Shown here: piece by piece, positions 1-10,791 of the stretch
Numbering within the stretch: the first letter of the stretch is position 1
How the letters are laid out: every line of letters starts with the position of its first letter
Assembly: GCA_025504975.1 (NCBI GenBank)
Contig: JANUWI010000017.1
Location: 62,001 to 126,000, forward strand
Origin: Plenodomus lindquistii
Taxonomy: Eukaryota; Ascomycota; Dothideomycetes; Pleosporales; Leptosphaeriaceae
Direction: 5' to 3'
DNA: 64,000 nt
The notes under the pieces: generated by a model
Databases searched by the model: none
Seen by the model: the letters and a program-made list of their open reading frames with translations, nothing else
What the model was told of the DNA's origin: nothing
Position numbers and translations under genes: made by a program

Positions 1-3000
1 CATTGCAAAGCTGGTTGCCAACCAGGTTTCGGAATATGCTCTAGCAGTGCTTTATCGTCGGCCAAGAGCTCATCCATCTTGTCGTCGACCAAGGTTTCCT
101 CAAGCACTTCGTCAAGGACGGCTGTCGAAGTAGTCCCTTCTTCTTCTACTGTATCGGTGGTATTGCAAAGTCCTCTGCCTGTGAATTCGAAGTTGCGCGT
201 GGCGCAAGATCCTTCAGTAAGCCGGACCAATCCGCAGAATCTAGTACCTAGAAACATTCTTTCTATGTACTACGAAGAAGTCGGTCCCGATGCAGCTACT
301 TCGAGGACTGTCACCGCTACTCTGGCCAATGGCGCTAAGGGAGTGTTGCTCGAGAACATTGTGGGCGTCACTAGCGTGACTTGTGTGGGTACAAGGATCA
401 CCATGGGGTTTGCCGACGCAGCAACGCTGGAAATCGCACGCTCATGGCCAGCTGGCACTCTGCTTTTCACACGATCGGCAAGTTGCAACAGCGACGCAGA
501 ACGCGGAATCTACAGTGTCGATGCTCAAGTTGTCACTCGATCCTTGGAAGAACGACAGACGACCGAAGAACTTCTCCTTATCTTGATGACAACTCTGCGA
601 CTCCTCGAACAAGTCGCTGCACAATTGCAGATGGTCATCGCGCGACTAGCGTCATCTACAGCGCCGACTCTAATTACCCCAACTCTTTTGCCAACGATCA
701 TTGACGCTCCGATTGACGTCAGTACCGTTTCAATTCGAACCCTATCATCGACGGCACCCGTCCTGCCACCAATCTCAATAAGTGTATCCACTTCCCCAGC
801 TGTTGTACCAGAAGTAATTCCATCGCAGGGGCTCCCTACTGTATCAAGAGTGTGGGAAGAAGCTCCGTACAGCCAGCCTACAGTTCTTGCACCGGAGCCA
901 TTTGCGTGCATTGCGGACAAAACGACCTTCGTCCCTCCCAACTCTGCGAAATGTTTCAATTTGATTGGAGACCACGGCGTTTTCTTGAAATCGTCGGGGG
1001 TCGGGTGGCCTTCATTCGATCCAAGACGTGCTGCCGTATCTGTCTACTACCTCGACGATGCTGGCCGGCTTTTTGAGTCATCTGAAGGTGCTGTTCTTGC
1101 CCCCGAAGGAACTGGAATGGCCGCATGGTTTTCCTTCGTGCCAGGAAATACCCCGACTGTGGCTACTTGCAAGAAAAACATGGACACTTCAGAACTGCTC
1201 TGCTTCACTCCAACGACGGATGTAGTCACGACTTGCCCATACATGGTGTACAACGATGCACGCCGCCTGATTCCGATGTTTGGAGCTCCTGGAGCGTGCT
1301 TCATCCCCCACAAAATGATCTACGAAGAGACTGCGTGTCCAGCTCATTGCGCAGCAACTGATGAGGCGGTAACACCATCAAGTGCAATGGTTCCAACTCC
1401 AGCTCCGAGTCCAGTAAGAGACAATCCACCAAGCCCGAATAGCTGTAACAAGGACTCCTCAGCCTTCTATCCCACCTCTGATGCAAGCTGCATGCGCATC
1501 ATTGGCCATGGTCACAGCTCGATTGAGGGGTTGTACTTGAAGGGCGGATCGGGAAACCCCACCTTCGATCCAGAGTACCGAGTAACGTCGATCTACTACA
1601 TCGATTCATCAAATAACTTGCGCGAAAGTCAGACCGGCGCAGTGCTCGCTACAGATCGCACGGGAGGGGGTGCCTGGATGCAGATGACGCCTCTAAATTG
1701 GCCTAACACATTTCCACCAAAGGCAACATGCAAGAAAGATCCACAGTCAAGATCTTTGGTGTGCTATCAAACGTCTACTGACGTACTCTCAATCAGCCCA
1801 AGTACACCCGACTCGCGCCGCTATATACCAATGTTTGGCACACCTTACAGCTCATTTGTGCCCATTTGGTTGTCATACGAAGACACTATCTGCCCAAAGT
1901 CCTGCCAGGGGGCAATATCGTCAACAACCCCAAGCTCAACCCGAACTCCAATCCCGAGCCCAACACCGGTCGCCAAACCAACCTTCGGGAAACCAGGACC
2001 ATTTGAGTGTGACTCAAGTCCTTTCGGCTTTTATCCACCTTCATACAGTCAATGTTTCAACATTATCGCGAGTTCTGGACCAGATTCGGTCAAAGGAATG
2101 TACCTGAAGTCATCGGGACAGGGTAGTCCTAGTTTCAACCCAGAAAGCCAGGGCCGCGCAGTGTTCTATATCGATGAGCAACAGAATCTTCGCGAGAGTT
2201 ATTCTGGAGCCTATATGGGTACTGAAAGGACTGCCGGCGGCGCCTGGATGTCGTTTGCCTCTCAGAATAATCCCCTCCCACCACTGGCAACTTGCACAAA
2301 AGACCAGAATACAGGTGCTCTAAAATGTTTTCAGACAACAACCGACGTTCTTTCGGTATCTTTATGGATTACAGACACTCGTCGATACATTCCCATGTTT
2401 GGAACGCCGGATAGCGGATTCCAGGTGATCTCCTTGACAACCGAGAGCGCTGCCTGTCCTGCGCGTTGTCCAAGGGTAGGGCCCAATCCTGGCATCTCAA
2501 CTTCATGTGTCGCCAAAAACCCATGGACTCCATTTGTGCCGGCTCCCCCATCGTCTTCCTGTTTCACTCTTAAGGCCAAAGGTCCAGCTCATGTCGACAA
2601 TCGTCTGTTAGCATTCCGGGACGGCTCTACCAATCCCGCATTTGGCTGGGAAGGGTACATCCCGGGAGTCTTTTATCAGGGTCATGATGGGTCTATCCGT
2701 GTCGCTGGTGGGATCCGAAACCAAGCCATCATGACCGTGACCGGTGAATGGGTTGGCTTCGTGGAGGGCTCGACTGACCCAGCCATCTGCTCACTGAGCA
2801 CTGTGGATAATGCGGTGACTTGCAAGATGGGGGCCTACAGCACCTGGACCGTATATCCGCAGATGAATACCGACAGCGATTCCCGCAGTAACATACCGGC
2901 TTGGATTCGATCGAGCGCTACAAACCCGGAGTTGTCCCTGACTTACCAAAGCATAGCGTGTCCCGTTGCATGCGATGCAGTTTCTACTGTCACCTCGTCA

Positions 3001-4074
3001 TCCACACAATCAATTACATCGTCTACCCAAGCACCTAATAGCACTCCTACGCCCCAAGTACTTGTGGGACCCAACCCCGCAGTCCGCACAGGGTGTGTTG
3101 CCCCAAACCCGTGGCAGCCCTTCAAGCCTGCGCCTGCTTCCAGTCAATGCTTTACGATCATGGGTCACGGAGCGCCACATGTAGAAGGACGTCTGCTAGC
3201 CCTGCAAGAGAGCACCTCAAATTTCGCGTTTGGCTGGACCGGGTGGAACCCTGGAGTTTTCTATATGGCGAGCGATGGATCTGTCCATGTCGCGAGTGAA
3301 GAAATGAGCGACGGCGTTTTAACACAAGTCGACGCCTGGGTTGGTGTCCTTCCATCGCAGCAATCTTCCGTTCCTGCCATATGTACGCTTGACCCCGTCG
3401 ATAGTGCCATCTCCTGTAAGGTGAATGGTCACGACTCCTGGTCTGTCAACCCGGTTATGCTCGACGACGGTGACGCTCGGGGCAACATGCCAATCTGGGG
3501 ACAACATGAGCAAAACGCCAAGATTACCTTGACGTATGCAAACGTAGCTTGTCCCGTTGCTTGCGACGCTGTCTCTAGCGTGCAAGCGATCGCTTCATCA
3601 TCAACCATCCCGATGTACCCGCGAGTGACGGTGGCTTCAAGCAAGTCAAGTGCACCAGCGACTTCGACGCTTACAACTCCGTCTTCATCTACACCAACGA
3701 CTTTACCGACGCCCTCTCCAAGCGCCCCTGTGGGTTTTGAACCAATAGCGCGCTCAACTTGCGACGACATAGCTATTGACGACAATGGTAAGTATGCCTA
3801 TGGCGGCCAATCCTGGACAGTGATCTGCGGAAAGCAAGGTTCAGCCCCAATGCGGGTCATTGACACCAGGCCCATGAGCTCATTCGGAGAATGTATAACA
3901 AACTGCCAAATCGACAGTATGTGCAATGCGGTACAATGGGAGGAATTGAGGAACGGGGCAACAAAGGCCAATTGCACGAGATACTATGAGATGGCGAAGC
4001 CCGCTGGAGATGCGCCCGATGTTACCGGACAGTATTTAGTTGCGTGGATCGACAATCTAGGCCGGTGGGGATGA
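1..4074 (+). CDS. Large repeat-containing chitin-binding-like surface/secreted protein (5' partial)
   Basis: The frame is open from base 1 to the TGA at 4072-4074, so the true start lies before the window. The TTG at base 79 is only an internal codon. Bases 1-36 encode a Cys-rich stretch ending CQPGFGIC, which resembles the tail of a type-1 chitin-binding (CBM18-like) module. A Ser/Thr-rich linker follows, then a compact domain up to about base 520. Five Cys-flanked repeat domains come next, at about 901-1350, 1441-1905, 2011-2472, 2500-2978 and 3091-3570. The first three resemble each other (FxP-x-S-x-C-F/M-x-I ... RRYIPMFG/RRLIPMFG ... CPxxC), and the last two form a second subfamily (CVAxNPWxPF ... 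CPVACD). Pro/Ser/Thr linkers separate them. The end (about 3760-4060) is a Cys-containing PAN/apple-like module (C..C..C spacing, about 100 residues). No intron is seen in 4 kb. The architecture suggests a heavily O-glycosylated extracellular or wall-bound protein; the ligand is unknown. The repeat families resemble domains of unknown function common in Dothideomycetes, but I cannot assign a Pfam number with certainty. Confidence 0.75.
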   Translation, partial: HCKAGCQPGFGICSSSALSSAKSSSILSSTKVSSSTSSRTAVEVVPSSSTVSVVLQSPLPVNSKLRVAQDPSVSRTNPQNLVPRNILSMYYEEVGPDAATSRTVTATLANGAKGVLLENIVGVTSVTCVGTRITMGFADAATLEIARSWPAGTLLFTRSASCNSDAERGIYSVDAQVVTRSLEERQTTEELLLILMTTLRLLEQVAAQLQMVIARLASSTAPTLITPTLLPTIIDAPIDVSTVSIRTLSSTAPVLPPISISVSTSPAVVPEVIPSQGLPTVSRVWEEAPYSQPTVLAPEPFACIADKTTFVPPNSAKCFNLIGDHGVFLKSSGVGWPSFDPRRAAVSVYYLDDAGRLFESSEGAVLAPEGTGMAAWFSFVPGNTPTVATCKKNMDTSELLCFTPTTDVVTTCPYMVYNDARRLIPMFGAPGACFIPHKMIYEETACPAHCAATDEAVTPSSAMVPTPAPSPVRDNPPSPNSCNKDSSAFYPTSDASCMRIIGHGHSSIEGLYLKGGSGNPTFDPEYRVTSIYYIDSSNNLRESQTGAVLATDRTGGGAWMQMTPLNWPNTFPPKATCKKDPQSRSLVCYQTSTDVLSISPSTPDSRRYIPMFGTPYSSFVPIWLSYEDTICPKSCQGAISSTTPSSTRTPIPSPTPVAKPTFGKPGPFECDSSPFGFYPPSYSQCFNIIASSGPDSVKGMYLKSSGQGSPSFNPESQGRAVFYIDEQQNLRESYSGAYMGTERTAGGAWMSFASQNNPLPPLATCTKDQNTGALKCFQTTTDVLSVSLWITDTRRYIPMFGTPDSGFQVISLTTESAACPARCPRVGPNPGISTSCVAKNPWTPFVPAPPSSSCFTLKAKGPAHVDNRLLAFRDGSTNPAFGWEGYIPGVFYQGHDGSIRVAGGIRNQAIMTVTGEWVGFVEGSTDPAICSLSTVDNAVTCKMGAYSTWTVYPQMNTDSDSRSNIPAWIRSSATNPELSLTYQSIACPVACDAVSTVTSSSTQSITSSTQAPNSTPTPQVLVGPNPAVRTGCVAPNPWQPFKPAPASSQCFTIMGHGAPHVEGRLLALQESTSNFAFGWTGWNPGVFYMASDGSVHVASEEMSDGVLTQVDAWVGVLPSQQSSVPAICTLDPVDSAISCKVNGHDSWSVNPVMLDDGDARGNMPIWGQHEQNAKITLTYANVACPVACDAVSSVQAIASSSTIPMYPRVTVASSKSSAPATSTLTTPSSSTPTTLPTPSPSAPVGFEPIARSTCDDIAIDDNGKYAYGGQSWTVICGKQGSAPMRVIDTRPMSSFGECITNCQIDSMCNAVQWEELRNGATKANCTRYYEMAKPAGDAPDVTGQYLVAWIDNLGRWG

Positions 4075-4296
4075 GATGCATCCACGATGAAGGCGCCGAC
4101 TGCGTGTATGTTTAAGGGACAATATTGATCATCCGAGGAAATTCGTCTTTATTATGTCCCCATTCTAACTTAATATTACAACGCTTGAGCCTATGCAGCA
4201 ACAGGGAGGTAACCAAAGCACCACAGGTACGGTGAAATTTATCTTTAACTACTCCTACAGAATACAGCCGGTATTTGAAGACTTGATGCCTCACTT

Positions 4297-4572
4297 TTAG
4301 TGTGCTGTGATGGCTACGACGCACGGCAATCGTAATTTTGGTGAATTGGCATTTTTCCAGCGCCGCACTATAGTGACTCGCTCTTCTTGGGGTCCTTCCT
4401 CAGAAGCGCCTTCGCCATTATCATGTTGATCTACGGCGGGTAGAGCATCTTCGTCGGATCCATCCGCACCGCCAGCGTTATCTGAGTACTCCGAGTGAGA
4501 GAAACTATCGGGTGTGTTTGCTGTGGCACCGGCATTGCTAGCCGTTTGGGCACCGGATCGCACGTTCACCAT
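4297..4572 (-). CDS. Small acidic hypothetical ORF (possible terminal exon)
   Basis: This minus-strand ORF of 91 codons starts at ATG 4572 and ends at TAA 4297. The product is rich in Asp/Glu/Gly/Ser with a basic end (RRWKNANSPK). I do not recognise it. It overlaps the last candidate exon of the minus-strand model at 4538-5114 in another frame. It could be joined to an upstream exon through the 4580-4631 intron only if that exon is read in a different frame (phase 2). Either this ORF or the short ending at 4538 may be the real 3' end; the sequence alone does not decide. Confidence 0.25.
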   Translation of the reverse strand: MVNVRSGAQTASNAGATANTPDSFSHSEYSDNAGGADGSDEDALPAVDQHDNGEGASEEGPQEERVTIVRRWKNANSPKLRLPCVVAITAH

Positions 4573-5114
4573 TTCGTCCCTGTAGACTCAACTTGTCAGT
4601 GTGGGTGAGAATGGGCGGCAGCAAGACGGACCTTGAGCCAGACCGTACCCGATGAAGAGCTTGAAGTACTTTGCGCAATGGTGAGATCCAAGGTGCGAGC
4701 TTTCTTTTGGATCTGAGCGGTGGTAGAGGGAAGGGCGTCGAGCAAGACGGCGGGGGTGTGGGTGGAGGGACGGGGCTACACCAAACCAGAAAGAGAAGAA
4801 AATGATTGTCGAGACTCGTAACATGAAAAGTTTTCCACAATGTTTGTGGTCTCAGTGACGTGTCTGCGCATAGGCAGAAGATACGTACTACCTCCTCGCA
4901 CTCGTTGATTCGCGCGAAGAGTTGGATGAATTGAATCAGTTCAGAGTGGATAATCTTGCCGAGCTGGGGGTAGACGAAACGAGGGCAGATTATGGCATTG
5001 ACATTGAGGCCGTCGACGTTGCCATGGTAGAGATGGAGAATGATGACATCTCTGGTATTGCTTTGGAAGATGCGGATGCGCTTGCAGAGGCTGAGAACGA
5101 GGATGAAGTCGCCG
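4538..5114 (-). other. Candidate minus-strand spliced exons, product unknown
   Basis: Three segments on the minus strand join in consistent frame through good splice sites: 5114-4892 (acceptor TGCAG before it, donor GTAGTA after), 4775-4632 (acceptor GTGTAG, donor GTCCGT) and 4579-4538 (acceptor CTACAG, ending TAG). The first exon reads as a natural-looking folded sequence, including HGNVDGLNVNAIICP and LGKIIHSELIQF, with strongly C-ending codons. The second gives DALPSTTAQIQKKARTLDL. No family is recognised. The same DNA at 4892-5114 is also open on the plus strand as an acidic protein. Plus-strand GNN codons automatically give NNC codons in the antisense register, so the attractive codon bias may be an artefact. 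This is an alternative to the plus-strand model, not an addition to it. Confidence 0.3.
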
Positions 5115-5724
5115 CTGCATTAATCGATTTGTCTGCTATCGGCTTCGCAGGCGGCAACGTCGACACCGCCCCGGCGACGCCCATGGCTGAAGAGTCTCTG
5201 CCGATTGAAAATGTCCACACCAGCCTAACGTCCACCCTCAAGGATACCTTACTACGCGACAACTCCAACACCGCCCCAGCAGCGCCCATTGTCGTCGAAG
5301 ATACCTTACCGATCGACAATGCCAACACCATCCTAACGCCCATACTCAAGGATGCCTTACCGAGCGACAACATTAACACTGTCCCGACAGCTCCCATTGT
5401 TGTTGAGAACGCTTTACCGGTTGATGACAGCAACGCCGCCTCGACGGCGCCCATCTTGGGGAAAACCCTGCCGAGCGACCGTATCAATACCGCTCCAATG
5501 GTCGTCACGCCGGGGATACCCTAGTAACCACGAGCACTACTGAGGGTGCCTTGGCAGCCGAAAGCAACGTTCCAACAGAGACGCTTCGCCGCCAGAAGAG
5601 TAAAGGCGGGGCTCTTTGGACACGCTCCTTCGCGGAGTCTATTGAACGCGCGGACACCCAGCCTCAGTCTCGTGGAAGTCTACTAGACTTGGAATTTAGA
5701 CCAAAGAGGAAGGACGACAAGTGA
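4922..5724 (+). pseudogene. Acidic tandem-repeat protein, frameshifted or spliced
   Basis: A plus-strand frame, open from about 4874 with no clear ATG (TTG at 4922), encodes an acidic head (many Asp/Glu/Ala). About five imperfect repeats of some 19 residues follow, of the type T/A-LP-x-D-N-x-N-T-x-P-x-AP-I-VV-E. The frame hits TAG at 5522-5524. In the neighbouring frame coding continues at once (DTLVTTSTTEGAL ...) through a basic tail rich in Arg/Lys/Asp to TGA 5722-5724. The repeat register is restored if one G is missing from the run at 5511-5516. A 44-nt GT-AG intron (5481-5524, phase 1) would also restore the frame, but it would remove a repeat and is very short. Function unknown. It competes with the minus-strand model over 4892-5114. 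Confidence 0.4.
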
Positions 5725-6967
5725 ACATAGGTCCTGGCCATAGGCTCACATGGATGTACGATTGAGTCAGCAGATTGGTGTTTCTTCATCGTCGAAAACA
5801 ATCGAAAGTTTCCACTATATCTTTTGCTTCGATCTTTACGTGTACAGGCTAGCGAGACCCGAAGAGACCTTGGCGCCAGATTTGCATGATTGATCTGTCG
5901 GCTCGGTCGAGATTTTGACTTTGGCCATCATTGTTTGGTTCAAAATATAAGGTCAGAGGTTAGGATAGTTGGCGGTGTTTGGAAATCGACGAATGAATGT
6001 GTACTTTCGATGCCATAGTCCTGCTCCATACCTAACTATACATGCGTTTGAATCAGAAAAGCGCTGATCTTTCATCTTGGGCGACAATTGAAAGATTGAT
6101 GTATCTCTTGTGACTTGAATTCTACTCGACGTTCTGCTCTTTGCCCTACGATTCATGTTCATAGCAGCTACCTTCTTGCTCACCCGCGCGCTGCTACCAC
6201 TGTTACTAGTTATTCAATGCCCCGAATCACACAAGTGCATCAAGTCGCAGTTCTCCGCACCGATCACACTGCATGGTCACGAGGATATCGCCAATTTCGA
6301 GAACACGCATCTGCCAAGCTGTCGACAGATCTTGTAGACTTCATGCAGAAGACGCCGAGTCGCTTCGTCAACATGGAAGTTTGATTGATGCGGAACGTCT
6401 GGATCACTGGCCATTGTTTATGAAGTTGGGGACATTGGCTGTGAACTTTAATCGACGGGCCAAATTAAGCAGGGTACGCACACGGACTGAACGCGGCCTG
6501 ATCTGTTGATTCTGATCCACACAAAAGGCTTGAGGTTTTGAATTTTACCGCGTAGATTTGGGTAGAATCGAGAGGTGTGGTCCATGGAAAGAGCTATTTC
6601 GAAAGAGCAAGTGAAGCTCGCCGGTGATAAGAACTGTGATAGCATAGACTGTCGATGGAAGGGATTCTAAATGGAGAATGTACCTTTGCGAGGGAGTAAA
6701 TGTAGTCAGGAGTTATGGGGATCCGAGAAGATGTAGTCACATCTCAATGACGTCTTTGACAATCCTACGTGTTGACGAGTGGACGATTTGAACAATCTCA
6801 GAAGCATGATCTCTTGTAGGATGAGACCTTTCCCAACTCTGTCAAGATCTAAAAACGCAAGCTTGTGCGTAAGGCAATAGATTCATGTTCTCATACATCA
6901 AGCGACGTGCTATCGTACCAGGCTATCCCCAACATTTGATTCGCTTCATATAGACAAATTCCATCCT
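5725..6967. other. Intergenic, no supported gene
   Basis: About 1.2 kb with only short ORFs. A 60-codon plus-strand ORF at 6155-6337 begins with a hydrophobic, signal-peptide-like stretch (MFIAATFLLTRALLPLLLV) and has three Cys. The overlapping frame 6115-6384 gives 89 codons from a TTG. Neither has a recognisable family, so I do not call a gene. Confidence 0.5.
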
Positions 6968-8636
6968 CTACACCCTAACGACTGCCTTGTATGGCCACTT
7001 CTGGTAGACGAAGAAGCTGGCAAGATAGATGAGAGCGCCTGCGGCGAAAAGTCCCGCGAAGGCCTGGAACCCCATAATGGCCAGAGGAGGCTTGGAGATT
7101 GTAAAGATTTCCGTACAATACAGTTGCGCCAAATTAGCGGCTCCGTTGATGCTTGCCAGAGAAATCGCTCTAACCTCAGGCTGAACCGGCCCCAGGACGG
7201 TGCTGGTGTATGAGAGCGCAAGTGGATTTCCGCACCAGATCGCCGTGTTGATGAAACACAAGAATACGTATCGAGGAACCGGCGATGTGATGGCGGAAGC
7301 GAGCGCACAGAAAAGAGTTCCACAGATGAGGAGGACTGCCATTGTGTAGATTGGCCTGTACCGTGGCGTGAAGTCGGCAATGACACAGAGGGTAATCGCG
7401 ACAACAAGCGCAACGCCGTAAAGTGGTGCTGTCATGTATCTGGGACCATCTGTTAGCAATCATCCAAATTAATTAACAGTTCCGTACTTACTGGGCATCT
7501 TTTCTGTTGTATCCAAGATACATGACAAATGTGGGGTAGAAGTTTGAGAGTGTCATGTTGCCGATGATGATCATGTATCCGGCCATCAGAGGATACAGTC
7601 TCCAGTTGGAGAATGCAATCTTCAATGCTTGAATATGACTGATGTTGAATTCTTCGTCGTTCCGGCTGGTGATGCCGTCGGCAGCAAGTCGGTTGTATGC
7701 CAGTTGACGTTCTTCTGACGTGAGTCTCTTCGATGTCAACGGGTAATCCAGGAGGACGAAAGGTACGAAGAAAGCTGCGCCAACAGTGACGACACCTTCA
7801 ACGATATACAGCCAGCGCCATCCTTCGATGCCGCTCGAGCCGTCCAAGCCTCCAGTGATAGCACCCGCAAGAATACTCCCCACGGCACCAGATGTGATGC
7901 CTGCACTGTGGAAGGCCAGGAAACGCTTAGACTGTTCTCCCTTGCGGTACCAGCTAGAGACAATGAACATAACCGCAGGCTAAAAGACCACAAAGATTAG
8001 CAAAGGCTAAGTGCTAGGGTGGGGTGCGCCAGTAGGAAAGGTTTCATTCACTTACACTGAAGCCAGCCTCAGCAACACCCAAAAGGAAGCGCAGCCCTAC
8101 AAGCTGCTGCCAGGTCTGCGCACAAGCCATAATAGCACATACAGCGCCCCACATTACCATGATAATCGGTATGAAACGCGAAGGACGGGACCGCGAAAGG
8201 ATCATGTTGCAGGGAACCTCTGCGATGACATAGCCAACCTGGAAAGCGACGACGCAGAGGTAGTAACGCCTGTCGTCTATCTCAAGATCGTCACCCACTT
8301 GCCCTTGGTTAGTATACTTTCAGTTGTGCGGATGGGTCGTTGTGATCTTACTGCCAGCTACTCGGGCGTTTCCGAGATTTGATCGGTCCTGAACAGAAAT
8401 TAGCCAAGTTAAGAGGACCGACTGAGCAACCATACCATATAGGACAGTAAGTAAACAATCCAGATGCATGGAAGGATGAAGAGATCAATTTTGCGGATCA
8501 GCTTCTTCTCTGCCGCAGTGCCTGGCACATAATCGACCTCGGGATTCGCTTCTTTGGAGGTCGATTCATCATAGCCATTATATTCCTCGATCCTGGCTTC
8601 ATTGTCCTTTGCATCCATAACCTCCTTGTCGTTCAT
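6968..8636 (-). CDS. MFS transporter, anion:cation symporter (Dal5/Tna1-like) type
   Basis: Five exons read on the minus strand: 8636-8436, 8388-8352, 8303-8056, 7979-7492 and 7439-6968. They give 481 residues, usual for the family, and all junction phases agree. The ATG at 8636 (MNDKEV) was preferred over the upstream in-frame TTG. The cytoplasmic N terminus is followed by LIRKIDLFILPCIWIVYLLSYM and, across the first intron, DRSNLGNARVAG. This is the conserved first-helix/loop signature of ACS-family permeases (D-R-x-N-x-G-N-A-R). Later helices include FQVGYVIAEVPCNMIL and a loop with GWRWLYIVEG, also typical. Characterised relatives import small organic anions such as allantoate, nicotinate or pantothenate; the substrate here cannot be told. 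The last intron's acceptor is CCCAG at 7441-7440 rather than the nearer CTAACAG, because only this keeps frame (DAQ-YMTAPLYG). It may serve the downstream polyketide cluster as exporter or importer, but that is inference. Confidence 0.9.
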
Positions 8637-10791
8637 GATGCTTGAGGTAAAAAGAGTAATCAAAGTGCTCAAGAGTGAATGGAGTGAGATGTAGAAAGGT
8701 GATTGAGAGTCAACAGCTGCTCATGCACAAATCTCAAACTGTGGGCAATCTACAGCGACCTTATACTTCCTAGGCCCGTCTGTGCGAGAAGGCCAAATCC
8801 GTGGAGACCCCGCATTCCAGCCCCAGGATCTGGCAGTAGCGGCAAACGGAGATGTCGGCCGATTGTCGCTGCTGTTTCCGGGCGTCTGGGCACGGCCTCA
8901 TCGCTTCTCAGGCCTCGTGGCTGAACAAGTGTTTAGGCTAGTACGTGGGACGGTATCCACACCGAATGACATATGAGGTCAAACGTATAATCAAGTGGCG
9001 TGCTTTGGGTACATAGCCTGTGCTAGCTTCGGATTCACCTACTGCTACTCTATAGCGTCCTTTTCATAAGTACTACGCGATCTATCAAATCGCATGATTG
9101 TCGGTGTTTGTGCAGAAGAGACTCGTAGCTAAGTAACAAAGGTCATGTGCCGGTTTGGGCGTGCACAGATAACGCTCACAAGCGTTGTGGTCAAAAAAAA
9201 AATCAGAGCCCAGGAACAGTTACATCAAGTCACACACACTTTTACATGTGTATTATTGGCGCAAAGTCTCTCTAGCAATGATCATGCTCTTTCTCAACTT
9301 ATATTGGTGATGCACAATGAGACTGGATGATGGCCTCTGCGGAATTCAAGCTAGTCATGACCTTTCAGCGGTGTCATGCTCCGTTCGATGACCGTCATTC
9401 TGCATGAGAAGCACTTGACGTCGTGAAGGATTATAACCCGGGAACGACATGGAGATACTCCGCTTCCTGACGAGTCGTCGAAGTCCCAAAACAGGGGTAT
9501 TGGGTGCTGCTCCCCAGGCTTGCTTTCAGAGCGCTTAAGCGGCAACTATTCCTGGGACAAGTGCAGAAATGTAGTTCGAACTTAACTCGGCTTGCTTGCC
9601 TGGTTTTGCATGGCCCAATCAGCATGACAGGCTCGCCACAACCCAGAGCATCTGTTCGTCAAACTTTGACAGGAAGGCAACCCGACTTGATTACCTCCTC
9701 TACACCGACATACCGGGAATCCCGATTACAGGAGATCCTTGCCAGCGCCACTACGGTACCAAGGTGATCAGTGCAGTACCCACACCAAGGCGAGCCTCGA
9801 CCCCGGTTTGAACTGAGCGGCAGGCTCAGACTAATGCTGTATCTCTCTCGACGCGAGCTGGGATGTTGACTTGTGCAGAGCACGCGCGCGTGGTCTTCCC
9901 GCGTGGCAATGCCATATCGCTCAACTGGAAACATTGGAGCTACACAATTCTTTCGCGTCGCGGAGCTCTACTGCATCTTCGAACCTGCAGTGTATCTTAT
10001 ATGTACCCATTATGTCCTACTTTATTTGATGACATACCGAAGCCCCATGGATCCTTGTTGCATGACGACGAAAACCCACGGAAATTCACCGGCAGTCTTG
10101 TCCAGCCGAGCTGTCGATCCCTCGAGACGAGGCCTTCCCCATGTGTCGGGACTCGGATGTCCTCTACTCTAGAAAGGACTCCGCATTATGCGGCGCTTGT
10201 GGAGAAATACAAGTGCTCTCTAGTCACTTGACTAGAGTAACGCCAGTATCTCAGGTGGCTTGCCTGAACGGGGCCTGGACAGTGAAGTGGACCGGAGACA
10301 CTCTCAAGAGTTTCGCCACATTGAACTCCCTTCCGTTCGACAGCTTGACCACTATATTAGCATTGTGGAGCAAAGCTCCAGATATCAGGCCCCCTGGCAG
10401 ACTAGCATATGTTGAGAACTGCAAGATTCAACGACAGATAGTTCATTTTTACTTCATGATGTCACGTCATTGATGCGCGCAATCACCGTGACGTCGAGGG
10501 CTCCTTCTTCAAATATCTATGGTAGCCACGAAGCAGAAATGGATACAAGCGCGCTACTTTTCGCGTGGGTTGTGCATGGTCGCCGCTCTCTTGTGTCGGG
10601 GCAGAATGTCAGATAGACGCAGGCCAAAGGTGTGTGCACTGATATACTTCATTCATGTACACTTGAGATGTCAGTAATTGAAAACCAAACAGTCATTACT
10701 AATTCAGGCTATCAATACCATGCTATCTAGGTGCAGGCCGTTCGAACCAAATAATGTTGAACGAAATCGAAATTTTGACCGAACCTATCAA
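8637..10791. other. Long intergenic region, no supported gene
   Basis: 2.15 kb between the MFS gene (divergent side) and the 3' end of the DUF1907 gene. Only short ORFs are present, the longest about 122 codons at 9863-10231, and none reads like a family I know. There is an A-rich run near 9194-9203. I see no transposon ends, tRNA or long repeats. Confidence 0.6.

Noticed and set aside
6115..6509. Small secreted protein candidates
   Set aside because: Overlapping short ORFs in three frames, no splice or family support beyond a hydrophobic N terminus.
7440..7491. MFS last intron ending at CTAACAG (about 7460)
   Set aside because: Phase does not match; the acceptor CCCAG at 7440 restores DAQYMTAPLYG.
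10735..10760. GTTCGAACC as a tRNA B box
   Set aside because: No A box, acceptor stem or anticodon stem around it.
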